Part shown: positions 8,188 to 16,763 of the stretch, one piece after another
Layout of the letters: each line of letters begins with the position of its first letter
Position numbering within the stretch: position 1 is the first letter of the stretch
Source: Trebonia sp963771985
GTDB lineage: Bacteria; Actinomycetota; Actinomycetes; Streptosporangiales; Streptosporangiaceae
Direction of reading: 5' to 3'
DNA: 64,000 nt
Assembly (NCBI GenBank): GCA_963771985.1
Contig: CAVYVO010000004.1
Coordinates: 124,001 to 188,000, forward strand
Notes under the pieces: model-generated
The model's database searches: none
Seen by the model: only the letters and a program-made list of their open reading frames with translations
What the model was told of the DNA's origin: nothing
Made by a program: the position numbers and the translations under genes

Positions 8188-9420
8188 CTACTCGGTGACC
8201 GGTTCACCGCTGGAGGATCCCGCGGTGGGCCTCCGGAAGACGGACGGGTCGTCCGGGGCGAGCCAGGGCGGCGCGTACAGCGGCTCGCGGGTGCGCACGA
8301 CCTCGGCGGCCGCCCGCATCAGGCTCAGCGAGTCGTCGCGGTGCCGGGCGAACGCCTCCGCGGTCGTCCGGCCCAGGCTGCTGCGGTTGCAGGCCATCGC
8401 GAGTTCGGTGGCGGCGAGCTGATAGTCGGCCATGGCGCGCTTGCCGCGAGTGCCTAGGTTCAGCCGTGCCCACTGCCGGCCGAGGCGGCGCATCCGCAGG
8501 CTGGCGAGCATGGTGATGTCCGCGGCGGTGACCACGGCGGGATGTTCGAATCCCGGCAGGAACGTCCTGATCATGCCGACGATCCGCTGCCGGTCGGCGG
8601 CCACCACGACGACCACCGCGAGGAGCGCGGCCAGGAGAAACAGGTAGGTCGCGGCCAGCCGCCCGGCGCCCGCGGTCACCGAGTCGTTCCAGAGCACGTT
8701 GAGCACCACCGCCGCGACCCAGCCCACCACGATGGCCCAGTACCCGCTGCTGCCCCGACGGGAGGCCGCGTACGCGACGCCGAGCCCGATCATCGAGGTG
8801 AACAGCGGCTCCCAGAGCGGGCCGAGCAGGCCCCGCCGGGCGAACGCCGCGGCGAGCGCGCCGAACCCGCTGCGCTCGGCCTCGGCGTAGGCGTATACGT
8901 TCGCGATCAACGCGAAACCCAGCCCCATCATGGACGCGTACACCACACCGTCATGCGCCCCGTCTATCTCGGCGCGCCGGGAGGAGAGCAGGGCGACCAT
9001 GACGGCGCCCTGCAGGGTCTCGGCGAAGATCGCGCCGCCGATGGCGGCGCCGAGGGTGACCGCGACCGCGTGGCCGGCGTGCGGCCCCAGTTCGGGGACC
9101 GTGATCACCCCGGTGTGCAGCGCCCGGCCGAGCAGCGCGGTCAGCGCGGCGATCCCCGCGCCCGCGCCGAACATCGCGGCGAGCAGCGCCCTCGGCTCAG
9201 GCTCCAGCCGGTCCAGGTACAAGACGGCCGCCAGCACCACCGGGACCGGCAACAGCGCCAGGAACAGTCCCGTCAGGGCCGGGACCGGGCCGCCGCGGAC
9301 GACCGTGACCAGCGCGGCGATGGCGACGAGGCAACAGATCCCGAGCACCGCGATGAAAGCCAGCGGCGTGCGGCCGAACCGCCGCGTATCCAGAACAGGC
9401 CGAGGCGGCGGTGCTGCCAT
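8188..9420 (-). CDS. PrsW-like membrane protein, probably lacking protease residues
   Basis: This 410-residue protein has eight or so hydrophobic segments and the general layout of PrsW intramembrane metalloproteases, including YLDRLEPEPRALL, a GLGFALIANVYAYAEA segment and NVLWND near the end of the membrane region. In PrsW the metal site uses EExxK, GFxxxEN and two His-containing motifs. Here the corresponding places read FAETLQ, GFALIAN (Glu missing), LWEPLFTSM and LNVLWN (His missing). It may therefore be a non-catalytic relative. A soluble C-terminal ~110 residues follows. Substrate or partner unknown. Confidence 0.65.
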   Translation of the reverse strand: MAAPPPRPVLDTRRFGRTPLAFIAVLGICCLVAIAALVTVVRGGPVPALTGLFLALLPVPVVLAAVLYLDRLEPEPRALLAAMFGAGAGIAALTALLGRALHTGVITVPELGPHAGHAVAVTLGAAIGGAIFAETLQGAVMVALLSSRRAEIDGAHDGVVYASMMGLGFALIANVYAYAEAERSGFGALAAAFARRGLLGPLWEPLFTSMIGLGVAYAASRRGSSGYWAIVVGWVAAVVLNVLWNDSVTAGAGRLAATYLFLLAALLAVVVVVAADRQRIVGMIRTFLPGFEHPAVVTAADITMLASLRMRRLGRQWARLNLGTRGKRAMADYQLAATELAMACNRSSLGRTTAEAFARHRDDSLSLMRAAAEVVRTREPLYAPPWLAPDDPSVFRRPTAGSSSGEPVTE

Positions 9421-9502
9421 GCCGGCAGCGTAACGCGCCGGTTCTGGGGGGTTCCAGATTGCTTTACTAGTTATTAGTGCTGTCCGTCACGGCGGTCAGT
9501 TA

Positions 9503-9757
9503 CTAGTTGTGCGACTGGCTCTGCTGTTCCGGCAGTGGCGGAAGGTTCCCGTCCTCGTCGAGGTCGAACTCGCCGTCCTTGACACCGAGGACGAACGCGT
9601 CCCACTCGGCCTCGGTGAAGTAAAGCTTCCCGGCCTCCGGCTTGGCGGCGTCGAACATGACGTACAGCTTGTCCTCGCCCGCCTTGTGCGGAGCGGCTGA
9701 GGTGTCGGTCGTGACGATAACCTCGACCCGGCTCTCAGCGGCCTCGTCCTTACCCAT
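9503..9757 (-). CDS. DUF397-like small protein
   Basis: This is an 84-residue acidic protein whose second half, LYFTEAEWDAFVLGVKDGEF, matches the conserved end of DUF397. DUF397 proteins are common in actinomycetes and usually sit beside an XRE-type regulator, where some act as small antitoxin-like or developmental partners. No such regulator is adjacent here, so it is an orphan. ATG at 9757. It is transcribed divergently from the Nudix gene. Confidence 0.7.
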   Translation of the reverse strand: MGKDEAAESRVEVIVTTDTSAAPHKAGEDKLYVMFDAAKPEAGKLYFTEAEWDAFVLGVKDGEFDLDEDGNLPPLPEQQSQSHN

Positions 9758-9812
9758 GGGGGACAGGCTACACGGGCGGGCACGCTCCGTGCGCGCCGGT
9801 TAGGCTCAAGGC

Positions 9813-10310
9813 GTGCCTATCACCTTCACCGACGAGGATCAGGCGGCGTGGTACGCGTCCCTCGCGACCATTTACGGCACGGCCGCGGCGCTGATCACCT
9901 CGCCGGCCGGCGAGGTGCTCTTGGTCAAGCCCAACTACCGCGAGCTGTGGTCGCTGCCCGGCGGCATCCTCGAAGACGGCGAACCGCCGCACGTCGGCTG
10001 TGCCCGCGAAGTCAAGGAAGAGCTCGGCCTTTCCGTGCCGGTGGGTCCGCTCCTCGCCGTCGCCTGGATCGCGCCGGAAGGGACGCGCCCGAAACCGATC
10101 GTCGCGTTCGTCTTCGACGGCGGCGTGCTGGCCGACGATTCGGGGATCGTCCTGCAAGAAGAAGAACTTGACGAGTTCCGGTTCGTCCCGCCGTCGGCTA
10201 TCGCCGGGTACCTGCCGCCGCACATGGCCGTGCGGGTGGGGTCGGCGCTGCGGGCCCGCGGCCACGGGGGCGCGGTGTACGTGTCCGCGGTGCCAGCGAC
10301 GGAGACGTGA
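9813..10310 (+). CDS. Nudix hydrolase
   Basis: This 165-residue protein has a Nudix box starting at GGILEDGEPPHVGCAREV and continuing KEELGL, with the metal-binding REVKEELG core intact. Such enzymes hydrolyse nucleoside diphosphates linked to another group; the substrate cannot be deduced. GTG at 9813. The stop is followed within three bases by the MgtC-like start, so the two genes are probably co-transcribed. Confidence 0.88.
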   Translation: MPITFTDEDQAAWYASLATIYGTAAALITSPAGEVLLVKPNYRELWSLPGGILEDGEPPHVGCAREVKEELGLSVPVGPLLAVAWIAPEGTRPKPIVAFVFDGGVLADDSGIVLQEEELDEFRFVPPSAIAGYLPPHMAVRVGSALRARGHGGAVYVSAVPATET

Positions 10311-10312
10311 CG

Positions 10313-10786
10313 ATGAGCGGCGCCGACGCGGTCCACCTGGTGATCGCCGTCGCGCTTACCTACCTGCTGGGTTTTGAGCGGGACCTGCGCGGCGGGGCGG
10401 CCGGGGACCGGGTGTTCGCGCTCGTGGGCGCGGGATCAGGCGTCGTGGGGATCATCGCGGCACACGGCGCGCCAAACGTGCTGGCCGGCGCGATCACCGG
10501 GATCGGTTTCATCGGCGGCGGGCTGGTGATCCACGAGGCGCTCGGCAAGCAGCAGGTGGTCAGGGGGCTGACCACGGCCGCGGCCATCTTCGCCGCCACC
10601 GCGATCGGCGCCGCGGCGGGCCAGGGGCGGCTGGTCGTCGCCGTAGTGGCGACCGCCCTGTCGCTGTTCGTCCTCGAGATCCGGCACATCAAGGCGCTGA
10701 GCATGCTTGACGGGAGCCGGTGGGCCGCGCGTTTCAGCAACGACGAGAGCGCCGCGGAGCCGGACAGCCCGCCGCAGGATGACTAG
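10313..10786 (+). CDS. MgtC/SapB family membrane protein
   Basis: The protein contains the family signature around LTYLLGFERDLRGG, GIGFIGGGLVIHEALGKQQV and GLTTAAAIFAATAIGAAAG, with four predicted membrane helices. MgtC/SapB proteins are linked with magnesium limitation and modulation of membrane energetics. ATG 10313 is favoured, because GGAGA lies seven bases upstream; GTG 10307 overlaps the Nudix stop. The 3' end overlaps the convergent YccF gene by four bases. The C-terminus is acidic and soluble. Confidence 0.85.
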   Translation: MSGADAVHLVIAVALTYLLGFERDLRGGAAGDRVFALVGAGSGVVGIIAAHGAPNVLAGAITGIGFIGGGLVIHEALGKQQVVRGLTTAAAIFAATAIGAAAGQGRLVVAVVATALSLFVLEIRHIKALSMLDGSRWAARFSNDESAAEPDSPPQDD

Positions 10787-11178
10787 CGGTAGCCGGGATA
10801 GAGCTCATCCGAGGGGACGATCCGGACCCCGAGCGGCACCAGCGAGATCGGGATCATTTTGAAGTCAGCGAGCCCGAGCGGGATGCCGATGATCGTCAGG
10901 CATAGCGCGATGCCGCTGGTCAGGTGGCCGATGGCCAGCCACCAGCCGATGAGGATGATCCAGATTATGTTGCCGATCACCGAGGCGATCCCAGCGTCGC
11001 GGCGCATGACGATCGACCGGCCGAACGGCCAGATCACATAGGAGGCGATCCGCCACGACGCGATGCCGAACGGGATCGTGATGATCAGAATGAAGCAGAT
11101 GATCCCGGCCAGGAAGTACAGGATCGCCATCCACCAGCCGCACAGGACCAGCCAGATCACATTGAGGATGAGCCGCAT
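10783..11178 (-). CDS. YccF domain membrane protein
   Basis: This 131-residue integral membrane protein is built from two similar halves, each with the YccF motif (NVIWLVLCGWWMAILYFLAG and NIIWIILIGWWLAIGHL) followed by IIGIPLG- or TIPFGIA-type turns. YccF is a widespread small inner-membrane family of unknown function. It overlaps the convergent MgtC gene end by four bases and lies downstream of the DUF2277/dapB group on the same strand. Confidence 0.88.
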   Translation of the reverse strand: MRLILNVIWLVLCGWWMAILYFLAGIICFILIITIPFGIASWRIASYVIWPFGRSIVMRRDAGIASVIGNIIWIILIGWWLAIGHLTSGIALCLTIIGIPLGLADFKMIPISLVPLGVRIVPSDELYPGYR

Positions 11179-11222
11179 GACTGCTTACTACCCCCTTTCC
11201 CGCCTCCGCCCCCGCGGCGGCG

Positions 11223-11453
11223 TCACCCAGTTGCCTCCCGCGCGATGGCGGGGCGCACCTCAATCGCCCCCAGGAGGCGGGCGGTAGCCGCGGCGATCTC
11301 CTCGACGGCCTGGTCGAACGCGGCGGCGTTGCGCGCGGCCGGGGCGCGGAACCCGCTGACCTTCCGCACGTACTGGAGCGCGGCGGCGCGGACGTCGTCG
11401 TCCGTCACCTGGTCAGCGAACGGCGGGCGCAAGGTCTTGATGCTGCGGCACAT
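11223..11453 (-). CDS. DUF2277 protein
   Basis: This 76-residue protein is recognisable by the MCRSIKTLRPPF start and the AALQYVRKVSGFRAP core, both hallmarks of DUF2277, a small actinobacterial/proteobacterial family without known function. It is only 16 bp downstream of dapB on the same strand, so it is likely in the same transcription unit. Confidence 0.85.
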   Translation of the reverse strand: MCRSIKTLRPPFADQVTDDDVRAAALQYVRKVSGFRAPAARNAAAFDQAVEEIAAATARLLGAIEVRPAIAREATG

Positions 11454-11469
11454 AAGGCCAGCCTACGTT

Positions 11470-12213
11470 CTAGTCCAGGCCGAGCAGCGGCTCGATGCCT
11501 ACCGTGAGGCCGGGCGGAAGGGAGGCGACGCCGCGGACGGCAAGCATGACACCGGGCATGAAAGACGCGCGGTCCAACGAGTCGTGCCTGATGGTGAGGG
11601 TCTCGCCGTGGCCGCCGAACAGGACCTCCTGGTGCGCCAGCAGCCCCGCCAGCCGCACCGAGTGCACGTGGACATCCTCGACCGCCGCGCCGCGCGCCCC
11701 GGCCAGTTCCTGCTTGGTGGCGTCGGGCGGCGCGCCGAGCCCGGCCTTCGCCCGGGCCGCGCCGATCAGCCCGGCTGTCCGCAGCGCCGTCCCGGACGGG
11801 GCGTCCACCTTGGCGGCGTGGTGCAGCTCGATGACTTCGGCGGACTCGAAGAAACGCGCCGCCTGCGCGGCGAAGCGCATCATGAGGACCGCCCCCACCG
11901 AGAAGTTCGGGACGATGAGCGCCCGGGCACCTGGGGCTTTCTCCGTCCACGCCCTGACTTCGGCCAGCCGGTCGTCGCCGAACCCGGAGGTTCCGACCAC
12001 GACGGTCAGCCCGTGGTCCACGCACCAGCGCAGGTTATCCATGACAACCCCGGGATGGGTGAAGTCCACCACGACGTCACAGCCGGCCAGCGGATCCAGC
12101 GCGTCGTCCTGGTCGACCTGCGCGACTAGCTCGGTGTCCGGCGCGTCCTCGACGGTCGCGCACACCTGGCGGCCCATCCGCCCCCGCGCCCCGAGTACCC
12201 CGACCTTGATCAT
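11470..12213 (-). CDS. dapB: 4-hydroxy-tetrahydrodipicolinate reductase
   Basis: DapB reduces hydroxy-tetrahydrodipicolinate with NAD(P)H in the lysine/diaminopimelate pathway. The nucleotide-binding motif VGVLGARGRMGRQV opens the protein. VDFTHPGVV, VVGTSGF and the substrate/catalytic stretch ELHHAAKVDAPSGTAL follow. The C-terminal GIEPLLGLD is typical. At 247 residues the length is normal. Its ATG overlaps the M16 peptidase stop (ATGA), and dispersed palindromes sit within that upstream gene's 3' end. dapD and dapC are found at the other end of the window. Confidence 0.95.
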   Translation of the reverse strand: MIKVGVLGARGRMGRQVCATVEDAPDTELVAQVDQDDALDPLAGCDVVVDFTHPGVVMDNLRWCVDHGLTVVVGTSGFGDDRLAEVRAWTEKAPGARALIVPNFSVGAVLMMRFAAQAARFFESAEVIELHHAAKVDAPSGTALRTAGLIGAARAKAGLGAPPDATKQELAGARGAAVEDVHVHSVRLAGLLAHQEVLFGGHGETLTIRHDSLDRASFMPGVMLAVRGVASLPPGLTVGIEPLLGLD

Positions 12214-13628
12214 CGCGCCTCCAGGATGCCGATTGCGCGATCGACCACACTAGAGCGGGTCGATTGCGCAATCGGCATGTTCGGTAACGGTAATAGGACG
12301 CCCGTGAAGGCGTCCGGGTCGTCGAAGGGGCCGACGACCGCGAGAGCCTTCGGGCGGGCGAGGACTTCCTCGGCTATCGCGCGCACGTCGTCGTGCGTGA
12401 CCGCGTCGATCGCGGCGATCAGCTCGTCGACCGGTTCCAGCCGCGGGTAGACGAGCTCGGACTTGCCGAGGCGCGTCATCCGCGACGAGGGGTCCTCCAG
12501 GCCCAGCACGATGCCGCCGCGCACCTGCCCCTTGCCGCGGTCGAGCTCCGCGTCGGACAGGCCGCCGTCGACGACCTTCGCCAGCTCGTCGGCGCAGATC
12601 GAGAGCACCTCGTCCGCCTTGGACGGCAGGCACCCGGCGTAGATGCCCCACAGACCGGTGTCGGCGTGCTGTGCCGTGAAGCTGTAGACCGAGTAAGCCA
12701 GTCCGCGCTTCTCGCGCACCTCCTGGAACAGCCTGGACGACATGCCGCCGCCGAGCGCGGCGTTCAGCACGCCGAGCGCGAACCGGCGGTCGTCGGTCCG
12801 GGCCAGCCCCTCGCAGCCCAGCACCAGGTTGGCCTGCTCGATCGAGCGGGAGACCAGCTTCACGCCGGTGCCGGCCGCCGTGCCGTACCCGTCCCAGAGG
12901 CCGCCTGAGCCGCGCAGCCGCGGTGCGGCGGGCTCGGCCGCGCCGAAATCGGTGAGCACCGACCCGAACGCCGCCTGCACGCCGGCCACCACCGCGTCGT
13001 GATCCAGGTTGCCGGCCGCCGCCACCACCAGGTGCGACGGCGTGTAGCGGGCGACGTAGTGTTCGTAGATCTGGGCCCTGGTGATTCCGTTGATCGAGTC
13101 GACCGTGCCGAGGATGGGCCGACCGAGCGGCGTGTCACCGAACAGCTGCGTGGTGAACGCCTCATGCACCGAGTCCGACGGGTCGTCGTCGTTCATGGCG
13201 ATCTCTTCGAGCACCACGTTCCGCTCGGCATCCACGTCGCGCGGCTCGATCAGCGACGCGGTCACCATGTCGGACAGCACGTCGATCGCGAGCGGCAGGT
13301 CCGCGTCGAGGACACGCGCGTAGTAGCACGTGTACTCCTTGGCGGTGAACGCGTTCATCTCGCCGCCGACCGCGTCCATCGCCGACGAGATCTCCAGCGC
13401 CGTCCGCTTGTGCGTCCCCTTGAACAGCAGGTGCTCCAGGTAGTGCGTCGCGCCCTCGTGGTCGGTGTCCTCGTCACGGGACCCGACGCCTACCCAGATG
13501 CCAAGCGCCACCGACCGCACCGCGGGGAGGAACTCGGTGACCACGCGCAGGCCGCCCGGAAGGACGGACCTGCGCACGGCAGAGTCGCTTTGGCCGGAAG
13601 AGGAGCTCACGGTCCGATCGGTACCCAT
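12210..13628 (-). CDS. M16-family zinc peptidase
   Basis: This is an insulinase-type metallopeptidase of 472 residues. The inverted zinc motif HYLEHLLFKGT and the downstream acidic ligand region (ERNVVLEEIAMNDDDP) are present. The second half holds the catalytically silent lobe with FQEVREKRGLAYSVYSF. In actinobacteria and firmicutes this gene follows pnp, as it does here; TAA of pnp abuts its ATG. The last ~20 residues (from PIAQSTRSSVVDRAIG) are encoded by a GATTGCGC palindrome repeat, so the native C-terminus has been extended by repeat DNA. Confidence 0.92.
   Translation of the reverse strand: MGTDRTVSSSSGQSDSAVRRSVLPGGLRVVTEFLPAVRSVALGIWVGVGSRDEDTDHEGATHYLEHLLFKGTHKRTALEISSAMDAVGGEMNAFTAKEYTCYYARVLDADLPLAIDVLSDMVTASLIEPRDVDAERNVVLEEIAMNDDDPSDSVHEAFTTQLFGDTPLGRPILGTVDSINGITRAQIYEHYVARYTPSHLVVAAAGNLDHDAVVAGVQAAFGSVLTDFGAAEPAAPRLRGSGGLWDGYGTAAGTGVKLVSRSIEQANLVLGCEGLARTDDRRFALGVLNAALGGGMSSRLFQEVREKRGLAYSVYSFTAQHADTGLWGIYAGCLPSKADEVLSICADELAKVVDGGLSDAELDRGKGQVRGGIVLGLEDPSSRMTRLGKSELVYPRLEPVDELIAAIDAVTHDDVRAIAEEVLARPKALAVVGPFDDPDAFTGVLLPLPNMPIAQSTRSSVVDRAIGILEAR
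12228..12276. repeat. Paired GATTGCGC palindromes joined by CACACTAGAGCGGG
   Basis: Palindromes at 12230-12243 and 12259-12276 flank the same 14-base linker seen at 8123-8136. This copy lies inside the 3' coding end of the M16 peptidase gene, just before dapB. It contributes the final codons of that gene. Confidence 0.85.
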
Positions 13629-15989
13629 TTACTCGTGGTGCCCGCCGCGGGAGCGGTGCCGGGTGCGGCGGGCACCGTCGCCGTCCCCGCGATCCCGGTC
13701 CCGGTCGCGTGGCGGCCGGTCGCCCCGCTCGCCTCGGTCACCGCGGTCGGAGTGCGGGTCACCGCCGGACAGGTCCTCGCCGGCCGCCTCGCGCTCCAGT
13801 ACCTCGACGGGAACCAGCGACAGCTTGCCGCGGTCGTCGATCTCGCGGATCTCGACCTGGATCTTGTCGCCGACGTGGATCACGTCGTCGATGTTCTCGA
13901 TCCGCTTGCCGCCGTGCAGCTTGCGGATCTGCGTGACGTGCAGCAGGCCGTCCTTGCCCGGGAGCAGCGACAGGAAGGCGCCGAACGTGGTGGTCTTCAC
14001 CACCGTGCCGAGGAACCGCTCGCCGACCTCGGGGATGTGCGGGTTGGCGATCGCGTTGATCGCCGACCTGGCGGCCTCGGCGGACGGCCCGTCGGTCGCG
14101 CCGACATAGATCGTGCCGTCGTCCTCGATCGTGATCTCGGCGCCGGTGTCGTCCTGAATGGAGTTGATCATCTTGCCCTTCGGGCCGATGACCTCGCCGA
14201 TCTTGTCCACCGGGACCTTCAGCGTGATGATCCGCGGCGCGTAAGGCGACATCTCGTGCGGCTCGCTGATGGCTTCGCGCATCACGCCGAGGATGGTCAT
14301 CCGCGCGCCGTGGGCCTGCTTCAAGGCGGCGGCGAGCACCGAGGCGGGGATGCCGTCCAGCTTGGTGTCCAGCTGCAGCGCGGTGATGATCTGCTCGGTG
14401 CCGGCGACCTTGAAGTCCATGTCGCCGAACGCGTCCTCGGCGCCGAGGATGTCGGTGAGCGTGACGTACTGGCCGCCCTCGTGGATCAGGCCCATCGCGA
14501 TGCCGGACACCATGTCCTTCAGCGGCACCCCGGCGTCAAGCAGCGCCATCGTCGAGGCGCAGACGCTCCCCATGGAGGTCGAGCCGTTCGAGCTGATCGC
14601 CTCGGAAACCTGGCGGATCGCGTAGGGGAACTCCTCGCGAGTCGGCAGCACCGGGATCAGCGCGCGCTCGGCGAGCGCGCCGTGGCCGATCTCGCGGCGC
14701 TTCGGTGAGCCGACACGGCCGGTCTCACCGGTCGAGTACGGGGGCATGTTGTAGTTGTGCATGTAGCGCTTGGTGCGCTCCGGGTTAAGCGTGTCGATCA
14801 TCTGCTCCATACGGAGCATGTTCAGCGTGGTCACGCCGAGAATCTGGGTCTCGCCGCGCTCGAACAGCGCGGAGCCATGGACGCGCGGCAGCACGTCGAC
14901 CTCGGCGGACAGCGGCCGGATGTCGGTGAGCCCGCGGCCGTCGATGCGCAGGCCGTCGCGGATGATCCGCTCGCGTACCAGCTTCTTGGTGAGGCTGCGG
15001 AACGCGGCGCTGATCTCCTTCTCACGGCCTTCGAACTGCTGGGCCAGGCGCTCCTGGGCGAGTGCCTTGACCCTGTCCTGCTCGGCCTCGCGGTCGTGCT
15101 TGCCCGCGATCGTCAGCGCCTTGGCCAGCTCGTCGGCGACCGTGTTCGCCACGGCCTCGTACACCTCTTCGGCGTAGTCGACGAAGATGGGGAACTCGGC
15201 CGTGCTTGCGGGGCTGATGCCCGCCTCGGCGGCCTCGGCGGCGAGGATCTTCTGGGCCTCGCACAGCGCGGCGATGAACGGCTTGGCGGCCTCGAGGCCC
15301 TCGGCGACCGTCTCCTCGTCCGGCGCGACCGCGCCGCTGGTGTCGGCGTCGGACAGCAGCTTCAGGGTCTGCGGAGTGGACTCCGCCTCCACCATCATGA
15401 TCGCCACGTCGCCGTCCTCAAGCACGCGGCCGGCGACCACCATGTCGAACGTCGCGTGCGAGAGCTGCTCGTGCGTCGGGAACGCTACCCACTGGTCCTT
15501 GATCAGCGCGACCCGCACGCCGCCGATCGGGCCGGAGAACGGCAGGCCGGCCAGCTGAGTGGACATGGACGCGGCGTTGATGGCCACCACGTCGTACAGG
15601 TGCTCCGGGTCCAGGGACAGGATCGTCGCCACGATCTGGATCTCGTTCCGCAGGCCCTTGACGAAGCTCGGCCGCAGCGGCCGGTCGATGAGCCGGCAGG
15701 TGAGGATCGCGTCCTCGGACGGCCGGCCCTCGCGGCGGAAGAACGAGCCCGGGATACGGCCCACCGCGTACATCCGCTCCTCGACGTCGACGGTGAGCGG
15801 GAAGAAGTCGAGCCCTTCCTTCGGCTGCTTGCCCGCGGCGGTGGCGGACAGGACGACGGTCTCGTCGTCCAAGATAGCCAGTGCGGAACCCGATGCCTGA
15901 CGGGCGAGTCTGCCCGTCTCGAACCTAATTTTGCGTACGCCAAAATCGCCGTTGTCAATAACGGCTTCGGCGCTCTTCACACCCTTCAC
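13629..15989 (-). CDS. pnp: Polyribonucleotide nucleotidyltransferase (PNPase)
   Basis: The 786-residue PNPase (also called GPSI in actinomycetes) degrades RNA 3' to 5' phosphorolytically and can add tails. Two RNase PH domains are present (first: SALAILDDETVVLSATA; second: RTKRYMHNYNMPPYSTGE and SNGSTSMGSVC). A KH domain (KIGEVIGPKGKMINSIQ) and an S1 domain (GTVVKTTTFGAFLSLLPG) follow. The C-terminal ~45 residues are an Asp/Arg/Gly-rich disordered tail. GTG 15989 is set by a perfect AAGGAGGT five to six bases upstream. It lies downstream of rpsO, the conserved arrangement. Confidence 0.97.
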   Translation of the reverse strand: MKGVKSAEAVIDNGDFGVRKIRFETGRLARQASGSALAILDDETVVLSATAAGKQPKEGLDFFPLTVDVEERMYAVGRIPGSFFRREGRPSEDAILTCRLIDRPLRPSFVKGLRNEIQIVATILSLDPEHLYDVVAINAASMSTQLAGLPFSGPIGGVRVALIKDQWVAFPTHEQLSHATFDMVVAGRVLEDGDVAIMMVEAESTPQTLKLLSDADTSGAVAPDEETVAEGLEAAKPFIAALCEAQKILAAEAAEAGISPASTAEFPIFVDYAEEVYEAVANTVADELAKALTIAGKHDREAEQDRVKALAQERLAQQFEGREKEISAAFRSLTKKLVRERIIRDGLRIDGRGLTDIRPLSAEVDVLPRVHGSALFERGETQILGVTTLNMLRMEQMIDTLNPERTKRYMHNYNMPPYSTGETGRVGSPKRREIGHGALAERALIPVLPTREEFPYAIRQVSEAISSNGSTSMGSVCASTMALLDAGVPLKDMVSGIAMGLIHEGGQYVTLTDILGAEDAFGDMDFKVAGTEQIITALQLDTKLDGIPASVLAAALKQAHGARMTILGVMREAISEPHEMSPYAPRIITLKVPVDKIGEVIGPKGKMINSIQDDTGAEITIEDDGTIYVGATDGPSAEAARSAINAIANPHIPEVGERFLGTVVKTTTFGAFLSLLPGKDGLLHVTQIRKLHGGKRIENIDDVIHVGDKIQVEIREIDDRGKLSLVPVEVLEREAAGEDLSGGDPHSDRGDRGERGDRPPRDRDRDRGDGDGARRTRHRSRGGHHE

Positions 15990-16365
15990 GGGTGAGACCT
16001 CCTTGCGGTAGATCCCGCACCCACCCGCCGCCGTGCCATGGTCGGCTCTGGCGTGCCCGCTTGCGTTGTCGCAGATTCTCCCTTGCGTTTCGATATTCTG
16101 CGTTCCAGCGGGGACGCCGGCCGGTCTTCGATCGAAGCCCTCGGGTCAGTCCTACCGCCGCAGGCTCTTGCGCTGCCGCTTGCCCGCGACGAAAACGTCA
16201 CGAGGAGGACCCGGGGACCACTACCGAGGACCGGCCCAGGCGCTCGGGCCGGGGGCTACGGGATGTGTCTTTTCGCTTCTCTTGTGTTATCACGCGGGCC
16301 AGAGCCAACGTTACCGGCCCGGGGTCACCGGGTCCAGCGTTACGGCCCGGCGCTAACGGGCGTGG
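15990..16365. other. rpsO-pnp intergenic region
   Basis: This 376-bp spacer on the minus-strand operon ends with the strong pnp ribosome-binding site (complement of 15993-16003). In Streptomyces the same spacer holds a stem-loop processed by RNase III and a separate pnp promoter. GC-rich dyads around 16310-16365 could play that part, but I did not resolve a single clear stem. No protein gene seen. Confidence 0.5.
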
Positions 16366-16635
16366 TTACCTGCGCAGGCCCAGACGGTCGATCAACGTCC
16401 GGTACCGGCTGATGTCCGTGTTGCGCAGGTAGGTGAGCAGCCGACGGCGGCGGCCCACCAGCAGCAGCAGACCGCGGCGGCTGTGGTGATCGTGCTGGTG
16501 CACCTTCAGGTGCTCGTTCAGGTCGTTGATCCTGCGGGTCATGAGCGCGATCTGGACCTCCGGCGAACCGGTGTCACCCTCACTGGTCGCGTACTCCGCG
16601 AAGATCTGCTTCTTGACTTCGGCGTCGAGCGGCAC
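16366..16635 (-). CDS. rpsO: 30S ribosomal protein S15
   Basis: This 89-residue S15 has the diagnostic stretches GDTGSPEVQIALMTRRI, HKVHQHDHHSRRGLL-type core (LKVHQHDHHSRRGLLLLVG) and RRRRLLTYLRNTD. It binds the central domain of 16S rRNA early in assembly. The GTG start at 16635 is preceded by AAGGAG with a four-base gap. Co-oriented with pnp downstream. Confidence 0.97.
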   Translation of the reverse strand: MPLDAEVKKQIFAEYATSEGDTGSPEVQIALMTRRINDLNEHLKVHQHDHHSRRGLLLLVGRRRRLLTYLRNTDISRYRTLIDRLGLRR

Positions 16636-16763
16636 GTGGCTCCTTAAAAAGTGATAAGCGGATTCCCGGGACGCCCGCTTGAGGGCGCAGCACGTCCCAA
16701 CCGGTCTATTACCGGTAGCGTTTCACAGTATCACGCATGCGGACCTACCTGCTCCGTATCGGC

